Notes: a model not told the origin generated them from the sequence alone. A DNA stretch of 64,000 bases from Limnobacter sp. MED105 (GCF_000170915.1 NZ_ABCT01000005.1:62001-126000); one strand, 5' to 3'. Shown: positions 35,454 to 44,702, numbered from the stretch's first letter. Translations and numbers: made by a program.

Positions 35454-36843
35454 TTTGCTGCACGCTTTCAGCATTCAACTGCCCCGCCACCGCTTGAAGC
35501 TCAAGCATATTGATCAGGCTGGTGTACTTGGCCTTTGACAGGTCGCGTTGCGTGGCATTGAACTGTTGCTGGGCATTCAATACGTCGACGTTGATCCGAA
35601 TCCCTACTTCGTAGGCAGTTTTGTTGGATTGCAGTGCCAGTTCACTTGAGGCCAGCGCAGTTTCAAGGGCTTTGACCTGTGCAAGGCTGGTTTGAACTCC
35701 CAAAAATGCCGACTTCGCAGCCTGCGTGGCGTTTCTGCTTGCGAGTTCTACATTGTTTGTCGCTTTTTCCAGCAGTGCTGCTTGTTGGCGCACCTGGCTT
35801 TGAGTACCGCCACCGCTGAAAATCGGTATGTTCATTACCAAGCCAATCGTGGTGCTATCCACACCCAGGTCGAAGGGGCGTCCACTATTGCCATCAAAAA
35901 TCTGCTGCTCGGTCTCAACCATTTGGGCGGTCAGGTCAAGAGTCGGCAGGTGACCATACCTGGCCTTGTTACTCTCGCCTTTGGCAATCAGTTTTGCCAG
36001 CCTCGCTTGCTGAGCTGTCAGATTATTGTTTCGTGCTTGCTGGGCCCACGCTTCCGCGGTGTTTGGCGTGGGCGCACTCAGTTGCGTGGTCGGTGTCAGT
36101 GTGGCCAGTTTATCCACTGGAATGCCCACAATGGTTTCTAGTTGTAGTTTGCGCTGAGCCAGCTGGTTCTGGGCAGCCAGTTCTTGAGCCACAGTCAGAT
36201 CGAATCGGGCTTGCGCCTCTTGTTGGTCGGTAACAGTGGCACTGCCCACCTCAAAATTGGCTTTAGCCAAAGCAAGTTGCTCTGTAATGGCGACCTTTTG
36301 ATCACGAATGCTGGCCAGGTCGTCTTGCGCAGTCAGTAAATCGAAATAGGCGCGGGTCAACCTTAAAACAAGGTCCTGTTCGGCCTGCTGAAAACTGAGC
36401 TTGGCCACTTCTCCGCTCAACTGGCTTTGTTTGTAAGTTTCCCAAGCCTGGGGGCGAAACAGTACCTGGTTCAGTACCAGGCTGTAGGTGCCGGGGTTGC
36501 GGCTGGCGTCAATCGACATACCAAACGCATCATAGGTGTTGTCCTGTTTTTCAATACGTGCTCCAAGATTGATGTTGGGCAGCAAAGCTGAAAATGCCTG
36601 GTTTTCAGTTTCAAGGTCGGCTTGCAATTGTGAAGCCGCCGCTCGAAAGGCAGGGTCATTCTGTTTGGCCAGGCCATACAGCGCCAGTAGGTTTTGGGGA
36701 GTTTCGTTTTGTGGCGTATGGGTTTGCGCCCGTGCCGAGTGGCTGGCAACTACAATAATCAGCAATACCAGCAAAGCGCTGAGCAGCAAGTATTTGAAGC
36801 CCGATGTGTGTCGTATCAGAACTGGTTGATCGGGCTGGGTCAT
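35431..36843 (-). CDS. TolC-family outer-membrane efflux channel
   Basis: A 470-residue protein with an N-terminal hydrophobic segment (residues 17-35) that ends in a signal cleavage site (SARAQ). The rest is the TolC repeat architecture: LLALYGLAKQNDPAFRAAAS at the start, helical coiled-coil segments, VLNQVLFRPQAWETYKQ, then the second repeat with LVMNIPIFSGGGTQSQVRQ and TAYEVGIRINVDVLNAQQQF. It is a trimeric outer-membrane duct for tripartite efflux or type I secretion. It sits behind pcm and a TetR regulator on the same strand; the inner-membrane pump is not in the window. Confidence 0.92.
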   Translation of the reverse strand: MTQPDQPVLIRHTSGFKYLLLSALLVLLIIVVASHSARAQTHTPQNETPQNLLALYGLAKQNDPAFRAAASQLQADLETENQAFSALLPNINLGARIEKQDNTYDAFGMSIDASRNPGTYSLVLNQVLFRPQAWETYKQSQLSGEVAKLSFQQAEQDLVLRLTRAYFDLLTAQDDLASIRDQKVAITEQLALAKANFEVGSATVTDQQEAQARFDLTVAQELAAQNQLAQRKLQLETIVGIPVDKLATLTPTTQLSAPTPNTAEAWAQQARNNNLTAQQARLAKLIAKGESNKARYGHLPTLDLTAQMVETEQQIFDGNSGRPFDLGVDSTTIGLVMNIPIFSGGGTQSQVRQQAALLEKATNNVELASRNATQAAKSAFLGVQTSLAQVKALETALASSELALQSNKTAYEVGIRINVDVLNAQQQFNATQRDLSKAKYTSLINMLELQAVAGQLNAESVQQINQLLVH

Positions 36844-36856
36844 GAGTCCCGTGTCC

Positions 36857-37525
36857 TTAGAATACGAATTCGCTGGCTTTGGGTGCGTTGGTCAACACCT
36901 TGGTCATGGTTTCAAACAAAGGCGTTGTAATCAGTTGGCCATCGCGGGATTTCCGAGCCAGCACCAACTGCATGGCTGGAGCCTGACCGATCACTGCCAT
37001 CAGGCGCCCCAGCGGATTGACTGCTTCAAGCAAGCCGGCAGGCATGATAGGAGTCGCGCCCGACAGCACAATGGCGTCAAACTGGCCAAGCGTTGGAGCC
37101 AGCTGAAATCCACAGCCCTCAAGCACCTTCACGCGTGTAATGCCATTTTTCTTCAAGTTGCTGCGAGCCAGTTCAGCAACAGCCGGGTTCAATTCGATGG
37201 TGGTGACATGGGCGCACTGTTGCGCCATCAGCGCGGCCATATAGCCTGTACCTGTGCCAATCTCCAAAACTTTTTCATGTGTGCCCAGTTCCAGCTCTTG
37301 AAGAATGCGGGCTTCCATTTTCGGACTGAACATGGCCTCGCCCGTGTCGGCGCCATTGACGCGAATGGGAAGGTCGCAATCGGTAAAGGCCAGTTTCTCC
37401 AGCCCGGAACACACAAAATTCTCGCGTTTGATAATTTCAAGCAAATCAAGCACCTTCTGGTTCAACACGTTCCAGGGGCGGATTTGTTGTTCAATCATGT
37501 TGAAACGGGCTTTCTCGAAGTCCAT
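36857..37525 (-). CDS. pcm: protein-L-isoaspartate O-methyltransferase
   Basis: A 222-residue SAM-dependent enzyme that repairs isoaspartyl residues. Motif I is KVLEIGTGTGYMAALMAQ. The N-terminal MIEQQIRPWNVLN and the LPIRVNGADTGEAMFSPKME segment are typical of the bacterial Pcm-related branch found beside tolC. VLSGATPIMPAG replaces the usual product-binding segment, so activity on isoaspartate is likely but not certain. It lies between the TetR gene and tolC (13 bp before tolC) in one transcription unit. Confidence 0.87.
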   Translation of the reverse strand: MDFEKARFNMIEQQIRPWNVLNQKVLDLLEIIKRENFVCSGLEKLAFTDCDLPIRVNGADTGEAMFSPKMEARILQELELGTHEKVLEIGTGTGYMAALMAQQCAHVTTIELNPAVAELARSNLKKNGITRVKVLEGCGFQLAPTLGQFDAIVLSGATPIMPAGLLEAVNPLGRLMAVIGQAPAMQLVLARKSRDGQLITTPLFETMTKVLTNAPKASEFVF

Positions 37526-37574
37526 GGCGGGTTCTCGCGTGGGGAAAATGGATAACTCGCTATTTTAGCAAATT

Positions 37575-38228
37575 TTATGCAACACGCGATGTCTGCGGGC
37601 AGGTCAAACCATTCAGCACCATTTGAATATGCGCTTCAATGTAGCGCATCGGGTTGGTTTCCACGCCGCAACAACCGTCCATGGTTCGCTTCCACAGCCC
37701 GAGTGTTACCAAGGGTGCGCACAGCACCTGTGCGGCGTACTCCGTGTCGATGTCGGTGAATTCTCCGCGGGAAATGCCACGTTTCAGCACAGATTCCAGG
37801 TAGTCCCACCAAGGGCGAACGACCTCGTCATAGAAAAAGCGCGCCAATTCGGGAAAGGCATTGGCCTCAGAAAGCACAATTTTTGTGATGCTGCTCAGCT
37901 TGGTTGATCCGTATTTCAGCCACCACAGGTGAATGGCTTCGCGAATCAGGGTGGCCGAGCTTTTCTCGGGTTCCAGCAGGCTTTTTGCTTCTTCCACAAT
38001 GGGTGAAACATGTTCCTTCACCACGGCTTTCAGCAATTCTTCCTTGTTGGAGTAATAAAGGTAGACCGTACCTTTGCTCACGCCTGCGCTTTTGGCCACG
38101 TCTTCAAGGCGGGCTCCAGCGAATCCTTTTTCGCTGAAAATGGTCAGTGCGGCATCGAGTAGTTCTTGTGGGCGCTCTTGTTTTCTACGCGTCCAACGGG
38201 GTTGAGCATTCGCCAGACATTGCTTCAT
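37575..38228 (-). CDS. TetR-family regulator, probably of the pcm-tolC unit
   Basis: A TetR/AcrR protein of about 217 residues. The HTH domain is at residues 18-65 (ALTIFSEKGFAGARLEDVAK, SKGTVYLYYSNKEELLKAVV), followed by a C-terminal domain of the AcrR-like group (SITKIVLSEANAFPELARFF). An earlier ATG (38276) exists, but the promoter described next would start transcription downstream of it, so 38228 is preferred. It is the first gene of the TetR-pcm-tolC series and probably represses efflux until an inducer binds. Confidence 0.82.
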   Translation of the reverse strand: MKQCLANAQPRWTRRKQERPQELLDAALTIFSEKGFAGARLEDVAKSAGVSKGTVYLYYSNKEELLKAVVKEHVSPIVEEAKSLLEPEKSSATLIREAIHLWWLKYGSTKLSSITKIVLSEANAFPELARFFYDEVVRPWWDYLESVLKRGISRGEFTDIDTEYAAQVLCAPLVTLGLWKRTMDGCCGVETNPMRYIEAHIQMVLNGLTCPQTSRVA

Positions 38229-38250
38229 AGGTGTACTTCTTTTTTTATGA

Positions 38251-38291
38251 TGGTTGATTGCACTATAGTGGTTCATTCTTCACCGAGTCAA
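38251..38291 (-). promoter_or_regulatory. promoter with operator-like repeats upstream of the TetR-pcm-tolC unit
   Basis: On the minus strand TTGACT (38286-38291) and TATAGT (38262-38267) are 18 bp apart. The -10 lies in a perfect 10-bp palindrome CACTATAGTG (38261-38270), flanked by near-identical 9-bp copies (TGGTTGATT at 38251, TGGTTCATT at 38269). This arrangement suits an autoregulating TetR repressor. Confidence 0.6.
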
Positions 38292-38370
38292 CGTGATCGG
38301 CCCAAATCGGTGCTTGTTGGGTTGTAGAATATGACGGTTTGGTAAATCTTGGAATTTCGGAGAATTCAGC

Positions 38371-39291
38371 ATGTCAATGGCCGATCGCGATGGCTTTATC
38401 TGGTTTGACGGCAAACTTGTGCCGTGGCGTGAAGCTCAAATTCACGTGCTTACCCACAGTTTGCATTATGGTTTGTCAGTGTTTGAAGGCGAACGTGCCT
38501 ATAAAACTGACAAAGGGCCTGCCATTTTCAGGTTGAAAGAGCACACCGACCGCCTGTTCAATTCGGCCCACATTTATCGCATGAACATGCCATACACCCG
38601 TGAGCAGATCATGGACGCCTGTTGCGAAGTAGTGCGCGCCAACAACCTCGATTCCTGTTATATCCGCCCAATCGCCTTCTACGGCTCTGAGAAAATGGGT
38701 GTATCACCCAAGGGTGCAGCAACCCATGTGGCAATTGCGGCCTGGCCTTGGGGCGCCTATCTGGGTGAAGAAGGTTTGCAGAAAGGCATTCGGGTAAAAA
38801 CATCGTCCTACGCACGCCACCATGTGAACGTGACCATGGCACGTGCCAAGTTTGCTGCCACTTACGCCAACTCAATTCTGGCCAATACCGAGGCAGTGCA
38901 AGACGGATACGACGAAGCGCTGCTGTTGGATGTGGATGGTTTTGTGGCCGAAGGCGCAGGCGAAAACGTATTCGTGATTAAAGATGGCTGTATTTTTGAG
39001 CCTGAAATCGCCTCGGCCCTGGTTGGCATTACCCGCTCAACCATTATTTCTCTGGCCCGTGAAATGGGACTGGAAGTGAAAAGCAAGCGCCTGACTCGCG
39101 ACGATATTTACATTGCTGATGAGTGTTTCTTCACGGGTACTGCCGCGGAGGTAACGCCTGTACGCGAACTGGACAACCGAACCATCGGTGCCGGCACACG
39201 TGGCCCAATCACTGAAGAATTGCAAAAGCGATATTTCGATGTGGTGTATGGTCGAAATGAAAAATACGAACACTGGCTGACCCGGGTGTAA
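38371..39291 (+). CDS. ilvE: branched-chain amino acid aminotransferase
   Basis: A 306-residue fold-type IV PLP aminotransferase for the last step of Leu, Ile and Val synthesis. The N-terminus is [20 protein letters not shown]. The segments [38 protein letters not shown] (the region of the PLP lysine), [12 protein letters not shown] and [20 protein letters not shown] are all family signatures. The ATG at 38371 is chosen, after CGGAGAA. It is followed 6 bp later by a zinc-finger gene and then waaF, a conserved order in Burkholderiales. Confidence 0.93.
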   Translation: MSMADRDGFIWFDGKLVPWREAQIHVLTHSLHYGLSVFEGERAYKTDKGPAIFRLKEHTDRLFNSAHIYRMNMPYTREQIMDACCEVVRANNLDSCYIRPIAFYGSEKMGVSPKGAATHVAIAAWPWGAYLGEEGLQKGIRVKTSSYARHHVNVTMARAKFAATYANSILANTEAVQDGYDEALLLDVDGFVAEGAGENVFVIKDGCIFEPEIASALVGITRSTIISLAREMGLEVKSKRLTRDDIYIADECFFTGTAAEVTPVRELDNRTIGAGTRGPITEELQKRYFDVVYGRNEKYEHWLTRV

Positions 39292-39297
39292 AACATC

Positions 39298-39501
39298 ATG
39301 ATCAGTGACAAAAAAGCAAAACACGAAACTGTGCAACTTGACGGCGACCAGCTGCCCGCGTTTTGTCCCAACCCGGCCATGCCGGTTTGGAACACACACC
39401 CCAAGGTGTACCTGGATGTGACCAAAACAGGCAAGGCGACCTGCCCTTATTGCGGCACGGTGTATACCTTGAAGCCTGGTGCAAAAGTACACGCACATTG
39501 A
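39298..39501 (+). CDS. CHCC-type zinc-finger protein
   Basis: A 67-residue protein with a zinc-binding signature in which a C and an H precede a CPYCGTVYTL pair (AFCPNPAMPVWNTHPKVYLD, then ATCPYCGTVY). The family is related to the NDUFS6-like zinc-finger of complex I; the bacterial role is not established. It lies between ilvE and waaF, and its stop overlaps the TTG of waaF (TTGA). Its size and position suggest a small accessory protein translated with its neighbours. Confidence 0.85.
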   Translation: MISDKKAKHETVQLDGDQLPAFCPNPAMPVWNTHPKVYLDVTKTGKATCPYCGTVYTLKPGAKVHAH

Positions 39502-40535
39502 AGGTTTTAATTGTTGCTCCCAATTGGATTGGCGATGCGGTCATGAGCCTGTCGCTGATCCAAGCCTTGCATCAAGACAACACCCTGCGGTTTGCTGACG
39601 GCCGCCCCTGTGAAATTCATGTGCTCGCTCCGCCGGTGACAGCACCTGTATACCAGTTCAGCCACGCTGTTCGTGCTGTGCAGGTTGAACCCTTTTCCCA
39701 TGGCAAATTACAGTGGCGCTTGCGCAAACAAGTGGGCGCCTCCCTTGCCGGGCGCGGCTTCGACATGGCGGTGGTTTTACCCAATTCCCTGAAATCAGCA
39801 CTGGTGCCCTGGTTTGCTGGCATACCAAAACGGGTTGGCTACAGCGGAGAACTACGCACGGCGGTGCTGACGCATGCTCTGTCCAAGCCTTCCAAAAAAG
39901 CCAAGCCACCCATGATCGAGTGGTACGGACAACTTGGGGCTTATTCCGCTGATGTACTTGAGTTTCCGGTGTTGAATGTTGAGGCGGGCATGCGCACTGA
40001 GGCATGTGCCGAGTTTGATCTCCAACCCGGTTTTTTGGCCATTGCGCCAGGTGCTGAGTTCGGTCCAGCCAAGCGCTGGCCAGCCGGGCATTTTGCTGAA
40101 GTGGCCACCGAGTTTTTGCTGCGCAACCCCGCCCAGAGGGCTGTGCTGTTTGGTGGCCCCAAGGATTCTGGTTTTTGTGGGGAAATTCTCGGTCTGCTGC
40201 CTCTGGATTTGCAAACCCGCGCCTGTAGCCTGGCGGGTAAAACAAGTTTGGCGCAGGCTGTCGCGTTGATGTCGGCGGCAAGCCAGTTGCTGACCAACGA
40301 TTCCGGCTTGATGCATGTGGCCGCTGCCCTGAATGTCCAGGTGCATGCCGTGTTCGGCTCCAGTAGCCCGCACCACACGCCGCCCTTGAGCAGCAAGGCC
40401 AAGGTGTATTACCTCAATCTGGAGTGTAGCCCCTGTTTTCAGCGGGAGTGCCCACTGGGCCACACCGATTGCCTGAAAAAGCTCCACCCGAAAATGGTGT
40501 CCGAACAGCTGGTGCCTGCTTCTCAGGGAGTATGA
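39498..40535 (+). CDS. waaF: lipopolysaccharide heptosyltransferase II
   Basis: A 345-residue GT9 enzyme that adds the second heptose to the LPS inner core. It begins LKVLIVAPNWIGDAVMSLSL and contains AIAPGAEFGPAKRWPAGHFA and LLTNDSGLMHVAAALNVQV, both typical of WaaF, plus a late Cys pair (CSPCFQRECPLGH). The start is a TTG at 39498 that overlaps the stop of the zinc-finger gene; the frame extends to 39363 but only through that gene. It is separated from waaC/waaA by five genes. Confidence 0.9.
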   Translation: MKVLIVAPNWIGDAVMSLSLIQALHQDNTLRFADGRPCEIHVLAPPVTAPVYQFSHAVRAVQVEPFSHGKLQWRLRKQVGASLAGRGFDMAVVLPNSLKSALVPWFAGIPKRVGYSGELRTAVLTHALSKPSKKAKPPMIEWYGQLGAYSADVLEFPVLNVEAGMRTEACAEFDLQPGFLAIAPGAEFGPAKRWPAGHFAEVATEFLLRNPAQRAVLFGGPKDSGFCGEILGLLPLDLQTRACSLAGKTSLAQAVALMSAASQLLTNDSGLMHVAAALNVQVHAVFGSSSPHHTPPLSSKAKVYYLNLECSPCFQRECPLGHTDCLKKLHPKMVSEQLVPASQGV

Positions 40536-40572
40536 TCTTACAAGCCCATTTTCAACGCACCCTGGCCTTACC

Positions 40573-41427
40573 ATGCGTGATTACATCCTGACAATTTCTT
40601 GCCCCGACACCACGGGCATTGTTTACAACGTCAGCAAATTTTTGTTTGACCAACAGTGCAACATTCTTGACTCTGCCCAATTTGGTGACGAGTCCACCAA
40701 TCTCTTTTTCCTGAGAGTGCATTTCTCATTGCCGCTTGAAAGCCAGTTGACCGAAGTGGAATTGCAGGCCAATTTCGCAAAGGTCGCAGCGCCTTTCGCC
40801 ATGAAATACCAGTTTTTTGATGCCCGTGTGAAGCCTCGCGTGTTGCTGATGGTATCCAAGTTCGGGCATTGCTTGAACGATCTGCTGTTTCGCTGGAAAA
40901 GTGGCCAGCTTCCTTGTGAAATTCCTGCCATTGTTTCCAATCATCAGGATTTTGCGTTGCTGGCAGCCTCGTATGGTGTGCCGTTCTACCACTTGCCCGT
41001 GAAAGCGGAGGCCAAGGAGCTTCAGGAAACACAAATTCGCCAAATTATTGAGCGCGAAAAAATTGACTTGGTGGTGCTGGCCCGTTACATGCAAATTTTG
41101 TCGCCTGAATTGTGCCGCGACATGTTGGGACGTGTGATTAATATTCATCACAGCTTTTTGCCCAGCTTCAAGGGCGCCAAGCCCTACCAACAGGCCTTTG
41201 ATCGGGGTGTCAAGTTGATTGGGGCAACAGCGCACTATGTGACCTCCGATCTGGATGAGGGGCCGATTATTGAACAAGACGTGGCGCGCGTTGACCATTC
41301 ATTAACCCCAGAGGAATTGACCGCCCGAGGGCGCGACACCGAATGCATGGTGTTGGCCCGTGCGGTGAAATGGCATTGTGAGCACCGCGTGGTTTTGAAC
41401 GGATCAAAAACAGTGGTGTTTCAGTGA
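40573..41427 (+). CDS. purU: formyltetrahydrofolate deformylase
   Basis: A 284-residue two-domain enzyme that releases formate from 10-formyltetrahydrofolate. The N-terminal ACT domain spans residues 1-85 (YILTISCPDTTGIVYNVSKF, LFFLRVHFSLP). The formyltransferase-fold domain has the catalytic region VINIHHSFLPSFKGAKPYQQ and the conserved D in TSDLDEGPIIEQD. The length is standard. It sits between waaF and the SnoaL-like gene with short gaps, and the pathway link is to purine/one-carbon balance. Confidence 0.92.
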   Translation: MRDYILTISCPDTTGIVYNVSKFLFDQQCNILDSAQFGDESTNLFFLRVHFSLPLESQLTEVELQANFAKVAAPFAMKYQFFDARVKPRVLLMVSKFGHCLNDLLFRWKSGQLPCEIPAIVSNHQDFALLAASYGVPFYHLPVKAEAKELQETQIRQIIEREKIDLVVLARYMQILSPELCRDMLGRVINIHHSFLPSFKGAKPYQQAFDRGVKLIGATAHYVTSDLDEGPIIEQDVARVDHSLTPEELTARGRDTECMVLARAVKWHCEHRVVLNGSKTVVFQ

Positions 41428-41480
41428 GCCCCGTTAAAAACATCATTCAAAACACATTAATACCCATTGGAGTGCGTTGA

Positions 41481-41936
41481 ATGTCCCGAGCCAAAGTTAT
41501 TCATTCTTCACCGCAAGACATCGAGCAAGCTTTTTACGAGGCACTCGAAGCGGCCGATCTGGAAGCCCTGATGGACCTTTGGGCTGATGATGAGCATGTG
41601 GTGTGCATTCACCCTGGCGGCCCACGTGTGGAGGGTTATCACGATGTACGTGACTCGTGGAAAGAAATTCTTTCTGCGGGCGCTCTGCAAATTCGTGTGG
41701 TGCCTGTGCACCGAGTAGAAGGCGTGATGGTGTCGGTGCACAACATTGTTGAGCAAGTGATGATGAGTAGCTCAAGAGGTGAACCCCATGTGGTGCAGGT
41801 GAATGCGACCAATGTGTATCACAAGGGACCGAATGGCTGGAAAATCGTGATGCATCACGCAAGCCCAGCCATGGATTCCGAAGAAATGGTCGAGGACGAC
41901 CTGTCCGACTTCGACCCGCAGCCTACGCTGCATTAA
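41481..41936 (+). CDS. SnoaL-like/nuclear transport factor 2 family protein
   Basis: A 151-residue protein of the NTF2-like superfamily. The first helix (QAFYEALEAADLEALMDLWA) is followed by DDEHVVCIHPGGPRVEGYHD, and the conserved WKIVMHHASPA closes the fold. It carries no obvious catalytic set, so it may be a ligand-binding or isomerase-like protein. The C-terminal 20 residues are acidic (MVEDDLSDFD). It lies 15 bp upstream of the YheT-like hydrolase. Function is unknown. Confidence 0.8.
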   Translation: MSRAKVIHSSPQDIEQAFYEALEAADLEALMDLWADDEHVVCIHPGGPRVEGYHDVRDSWKEILSAGALQIRVVPVHRVEGVMVSVHNIVEQVMMSSSRGEPHVVQVNATNVYHKGPNGWKIVMHHASPAMDSEEMVEDDLSDFDPQPTLH

Positions 41937-41951
41937 CCGGGCTTAGGCAGT

Positions 41952-42950
41952 ATGGTGTATCGTCCGCCCTGGTGGCTTCCCGATGGCCACTCTCAAACCA
42001 TCATGGCCGCTCGTTGGGCCAACAAACCCAGCGTGCACTATCACCGTGTGCGCTGGAACACGCCAGACGGCGATTTCATCGACCTTGATTTCACAGAATC
42101 TCCTGAACACGCGGCAAAACATCACACACTCTGGGTGCTGTTTCATGGGCTAGAGGGTTGCTCGCGCAGCCACTACAGCCTTGCCGTGATGAATCAGGCT
42201 CGCTTGGCAGGGGCCTTGGGGGTGGTTGTGCATTTTCGGGGCTGTTCGGGCGAAAACAATTGGATGCCGCGCGCCTATCATTCTGGCGATTCTGCCGAAA
42301 TGGACTGGATTTTGCGCCGCCTGCGCACTACCCTTCCTGGCGTAAGAAGCATGCATGTCACCGGTGTTTCATTGGGCGGCAATGTGTTGTTGAAGTGGTT
42401 GGGTGAGCAGCAGGAACAGGCTGGTGAAATAATCAGTTCCGCAGCGTCTGTGAGTGCGCCAGTTGATTTGCTGGCGGGTGCTGTGTCGCTCGCCAAAGGA
42501 TTCAACCTGGTGTACACGCGCATGTTTTTAGGTACTTTGATTCCAAAGTCAATTGACAAGGTCAAGCGCTTCCCCGAATTGGGCAAGGCTGAAGACATCG
42601 CCAATTGCAAAGACTTCTTCGACTTCGACAATCGTGTCACAGCACCCTGGCACGGGTTTCGGGATGCAGAACATTATTACGCCGTGTCCTCGGCCAAGCC
42701 TTTGTTGAAACACATTGCAGTGCCCACGTTGATGATTCACGCAAAAAATGATCCCTTTATGAGCGGTCAACATTTGCCGACACCGAATGAAGTTTCTTCG
42801 AAAGTAAAGTGCCTGTTTACCGAGCATGGCGGCCATGTGGGCTTTGCCAATGGTCGCAGCTTGCGCTTGGGGCTGGACTGGTTGCCCAAGCAGTGCGATG
42901 CTTTCTTTGCGCAGCACTCGGCGAAGCACACAGGAGCAAGTGGTGGATGA
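41952..42950 (+). CDS. YheT-family alpha/beta hydrolase
   Basis: A 332-residue serine hydrolase. The nucleophile elbow is GVSLGGN with Ser140, the oxyanion region is LFHGLEGCSRSHYS, the catalytic Asp is near KNDPFMSGQHLP and the His is in EHGGHVGFANG. The N-terminal YRPPWWLPDGHSQTIMA is the YheT signature. The natural substrate is unknown; the family is predicted to be an esterase. Its last 8 bp overlap the next gene. It heads a chain of overlapping genes to 45505. Confidence 0.88.
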   Translation: MVYRPPWWLPDGHSQTIMAARWANKPSVHYHRVRWNTPDGDFIDLDFTESPEHAAKHHTLWVLFHGLEGCSRSHYSLAVMNQARLAGALGVVVHFRGCSGENNWMPRAYHSGDSAEMDWILRRLRTTLPGVRSMHVTGVSLGGNVLLKWLGEQQEQAGEIISSAASVSAPVDLLAGAVSLAKGFNLVYTRMFLGTLIPKSIDKVKRFPELGKAEDIANCKDFFDFDNRVTAPWHGFRDAEHYYAVSSAKPLLKHIAVPTLMIHAKNDPFMSGQHLPTPNEVSSKVKCLFTEHGGHVGFANGRSLRLGLDWLPKQCDAFFAQHSAKHTGASGG

Positions 42951-43584
42951 TCTTGTTGAAAAAGCACTGGCACGTTGGCCCAATGTGCCGGCCATCGCCG
43001 GTTGGCTCAAGCTGAGCCTGCAGGGCGACTGGTTGCTCACCGGGCCGGTGCCGGAAGGATTGACAATCAGCCATCCGCGGATTTTGAATTTCATGGCGCG
43101 CAATTACGGCTGTGAGGCCGATGGCCGCTACTATTTTCAGAATGGCCCTCAAAAGGCTTATGTGCACCTGGCCTACACACCTTGGGTGTATCGAATTCAC
43201 CCGCTGGAGCACGGCGCTTTAATGTTGAGCACTCACACCGGCCTTGTGTGTTGGCCGTTGGGCATGTATCAGGATGAACAGGGTAGGGTGCTGATTGAGG
43301 GAGAGCACGGCATTGGTCTGTTGCACAGCAATGACATGGACCTTCTTGCTGAGGGTCTGCACGAAAGCAATAGCGAGCTGGTTCACGATGCCAGTTGGGC
43401 GGTGCCCGAAGTAGATCCCGATACCCTGATTGCGGCCCGCACCAAACTGCGTCGCGATAAAAGCACGTCCACGGGGCAACGCACTTGCACGTTGAAATTG
43501 GTGCCCATCGAATCAAGCACGGTGGCGCAACGTTTTCAATTCAACCCGAATCCCGAAGTTAACCAGCAGGATCCAAATTCGTGA
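42943..43584 (+). CDS. uncharacterised DUF2946-like conserved protein
   Basis: A 213-residue protein without a function I can name; I recall it as a Burkholderiales conserved protein of unknown type but am unsure of the family name. It has an N-terminal alpha region (LVEKALARWPNVPAIAGWLK), a middle with YYFQNGPQKAYVHLAY and TPWVYRIHPLEHGALMLSTH, and a polar C-terminal tail ending DPNS. There is no signal peptide and no membrane helix. The start is most likely the GTG at 42943, six bases after GGAG; the GTG at 42940 is possible. It overlaps YheT by 8 bp and its stop overlaps the protease start (GTGA). Confidence 0.7.
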   Translation: MDDLVEKALARWPNVPAIAGWLKLSLQGDWLLTGPVPEGLTISHPRILNFMARNYGCEADGRYYFQNGPQKAYVHLAYTPWVYRIHPLEHGALMLSTHTGLVCWPLGMYQDEQGRVLIEGEHGIGLLHSNDMDLLAEGLHESNSELVHDASWAVPEVDPDTLIAARTKLRRDKSTSTGQRTCTLKLVPIESSTVAQRFQFNPNPEVNQQDPNS

Positions 43585-44702
43585 AACCGAACCAGAATCA
43601 ACGCGGTGCGTCAGTCACCGCATTGCTTGCCTTTGTGTTGTTTGTGGCCTTGTTGTATGTGCTTTACAACCAGTCGAGCATCGAAAACCTGTTCACCAGT
43701 CGCCCCGAAAATGTCACACCACGCGTGGTGGAGGCACGGGGTGATCTCGCCGCTGGCGAAAAAAGCGTGGTTGAGCTGTTCGAGGTGTCCAAGGCCTCCG
43801 TGGCGTACATTTTTACGGAAAGCGTGCAGGGTCAACTGTTTTTCAGGCGTGTGGCTGAAGGTACAGGCTCAGGCTTCATTTGGGACGATGCCGGTCACAT
43901 TGTGACCAATGCCCATGTGGTGGAGGGTGCCAGTCGCATTCGCGTTCAGCTTGATGATTCGGAACCACTGCCGGCTCGTTTGGTGGGTATCGCCCCCTCG
44001 TACGATCTCGCAGTGATCCGTTTGGTGAACAAGCCCGCCAACTTGCGGCCTATCCCTGTGGGAACGTCTGGCGACTTGCTGGTGGGGCAATCGGTATTTG
44101 CAATTGGTAACCCCTTCGGTTTGTCCAAAACGCTCACAGCGGGCATCGTCAGCGCCCTTGGGCGTACCCTGCCTGTAAGCAACGGGCGCGAAATACCCGA
44201 TGTCATTCAAACCGATGCGGCCATCAACCCAGGCAACTCGGGGGGGCCTTTGCTGGATTCCGCTGGGCGCCTGATCGGTGTCAACACCGCCATTCTTTCT
44301 CAAAGCGGTACTTCGGCAGGCGTTGGCTTTGCAATTCCTGTTGATTTGGTCAATGAAATTGTGCCGCAATTGATTGAGCGTGGCACTTTACCCCGCCCCG
44401 GTATCGGAATTGCGGTGGCTGATGAGTCGCTGGCCCGCCGCCTGGGTATTCGTGGCATTGCAGTCATGGGTGTTGAGCCAGGTTCGCCTGCAGCCCAAGC
44501 TGGCTTGAAACCCTTTGATTTGCAGGCTGGTGTGGTGGGCGACATCATTATTGCCGTAGACCGCAAGCCAGTGGCCAATGTGTTGCAGCTGTCCAAAGCA
44601 CTGGAGGCGATCGGCGTAGGCGGCACTGCCAAGCTGCTTGTGATGCGGGGCGATGACACGCGAGAAGTGGCTGTCACCATCGTGGATCTGGAAGCACGTT
44701 AA
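43581..44702 (+). CDS. S1C (HtrA/DegS-like) membrane-anchored serine protease with PDZ domain
   Basis: A 373-residue periplasmic protease. There is one N-terminal membrane helix at residues 11-29, so it is anchored in the inner membrane. The trypsin-like domain has His112 (TNAHVVEG), Asp142 (SYDLAVIRL) and Ser220 (NPGNSGGPLL), a full triad. A single PDZ domain follows from about 275 (GIGIAVADESLARRLGIRGI), where DegP would have two. It therefore resembles DegS, a stress-sensing protease, but could also be a general quality-control enzyme. It begins at GTG and overlaps the previous gene by 4 bp and tcdA by 1 bp. Confidence 0.9.
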   Translation: MKPNQNQRGASVTALLAFVLFVALLYVLYNQSSIENLFTSRPENVTPRVVEARGDLAAGEKSVVELFEVSKASVAYIFTESVQGQLFFRRVAEGTGSGFIWDDAGHIVTNAHVVEGASRIRVQLDDSEPLPARLVGIAPSYDLAVIRLVNKPANLRPIPVGTSGDLLVGQSVFAIGNPFGLSKTLTAGIVSALGRTLPVSNGREIPDVIQTDAAINPGNSGGPLLDSAGRLIGVNTAILSQSGTSAGVGFAIPVDLVNEIVPQLIERGTLPRPGIGIAVADESLARRLGIRGIAVMGVEPGSPAAQAGLKPFDLQAGVVGDIIIAVDRKPVANVLQLSKALEAIGVGGTAKLLVMRGDDTREVAVTIVDLEAR

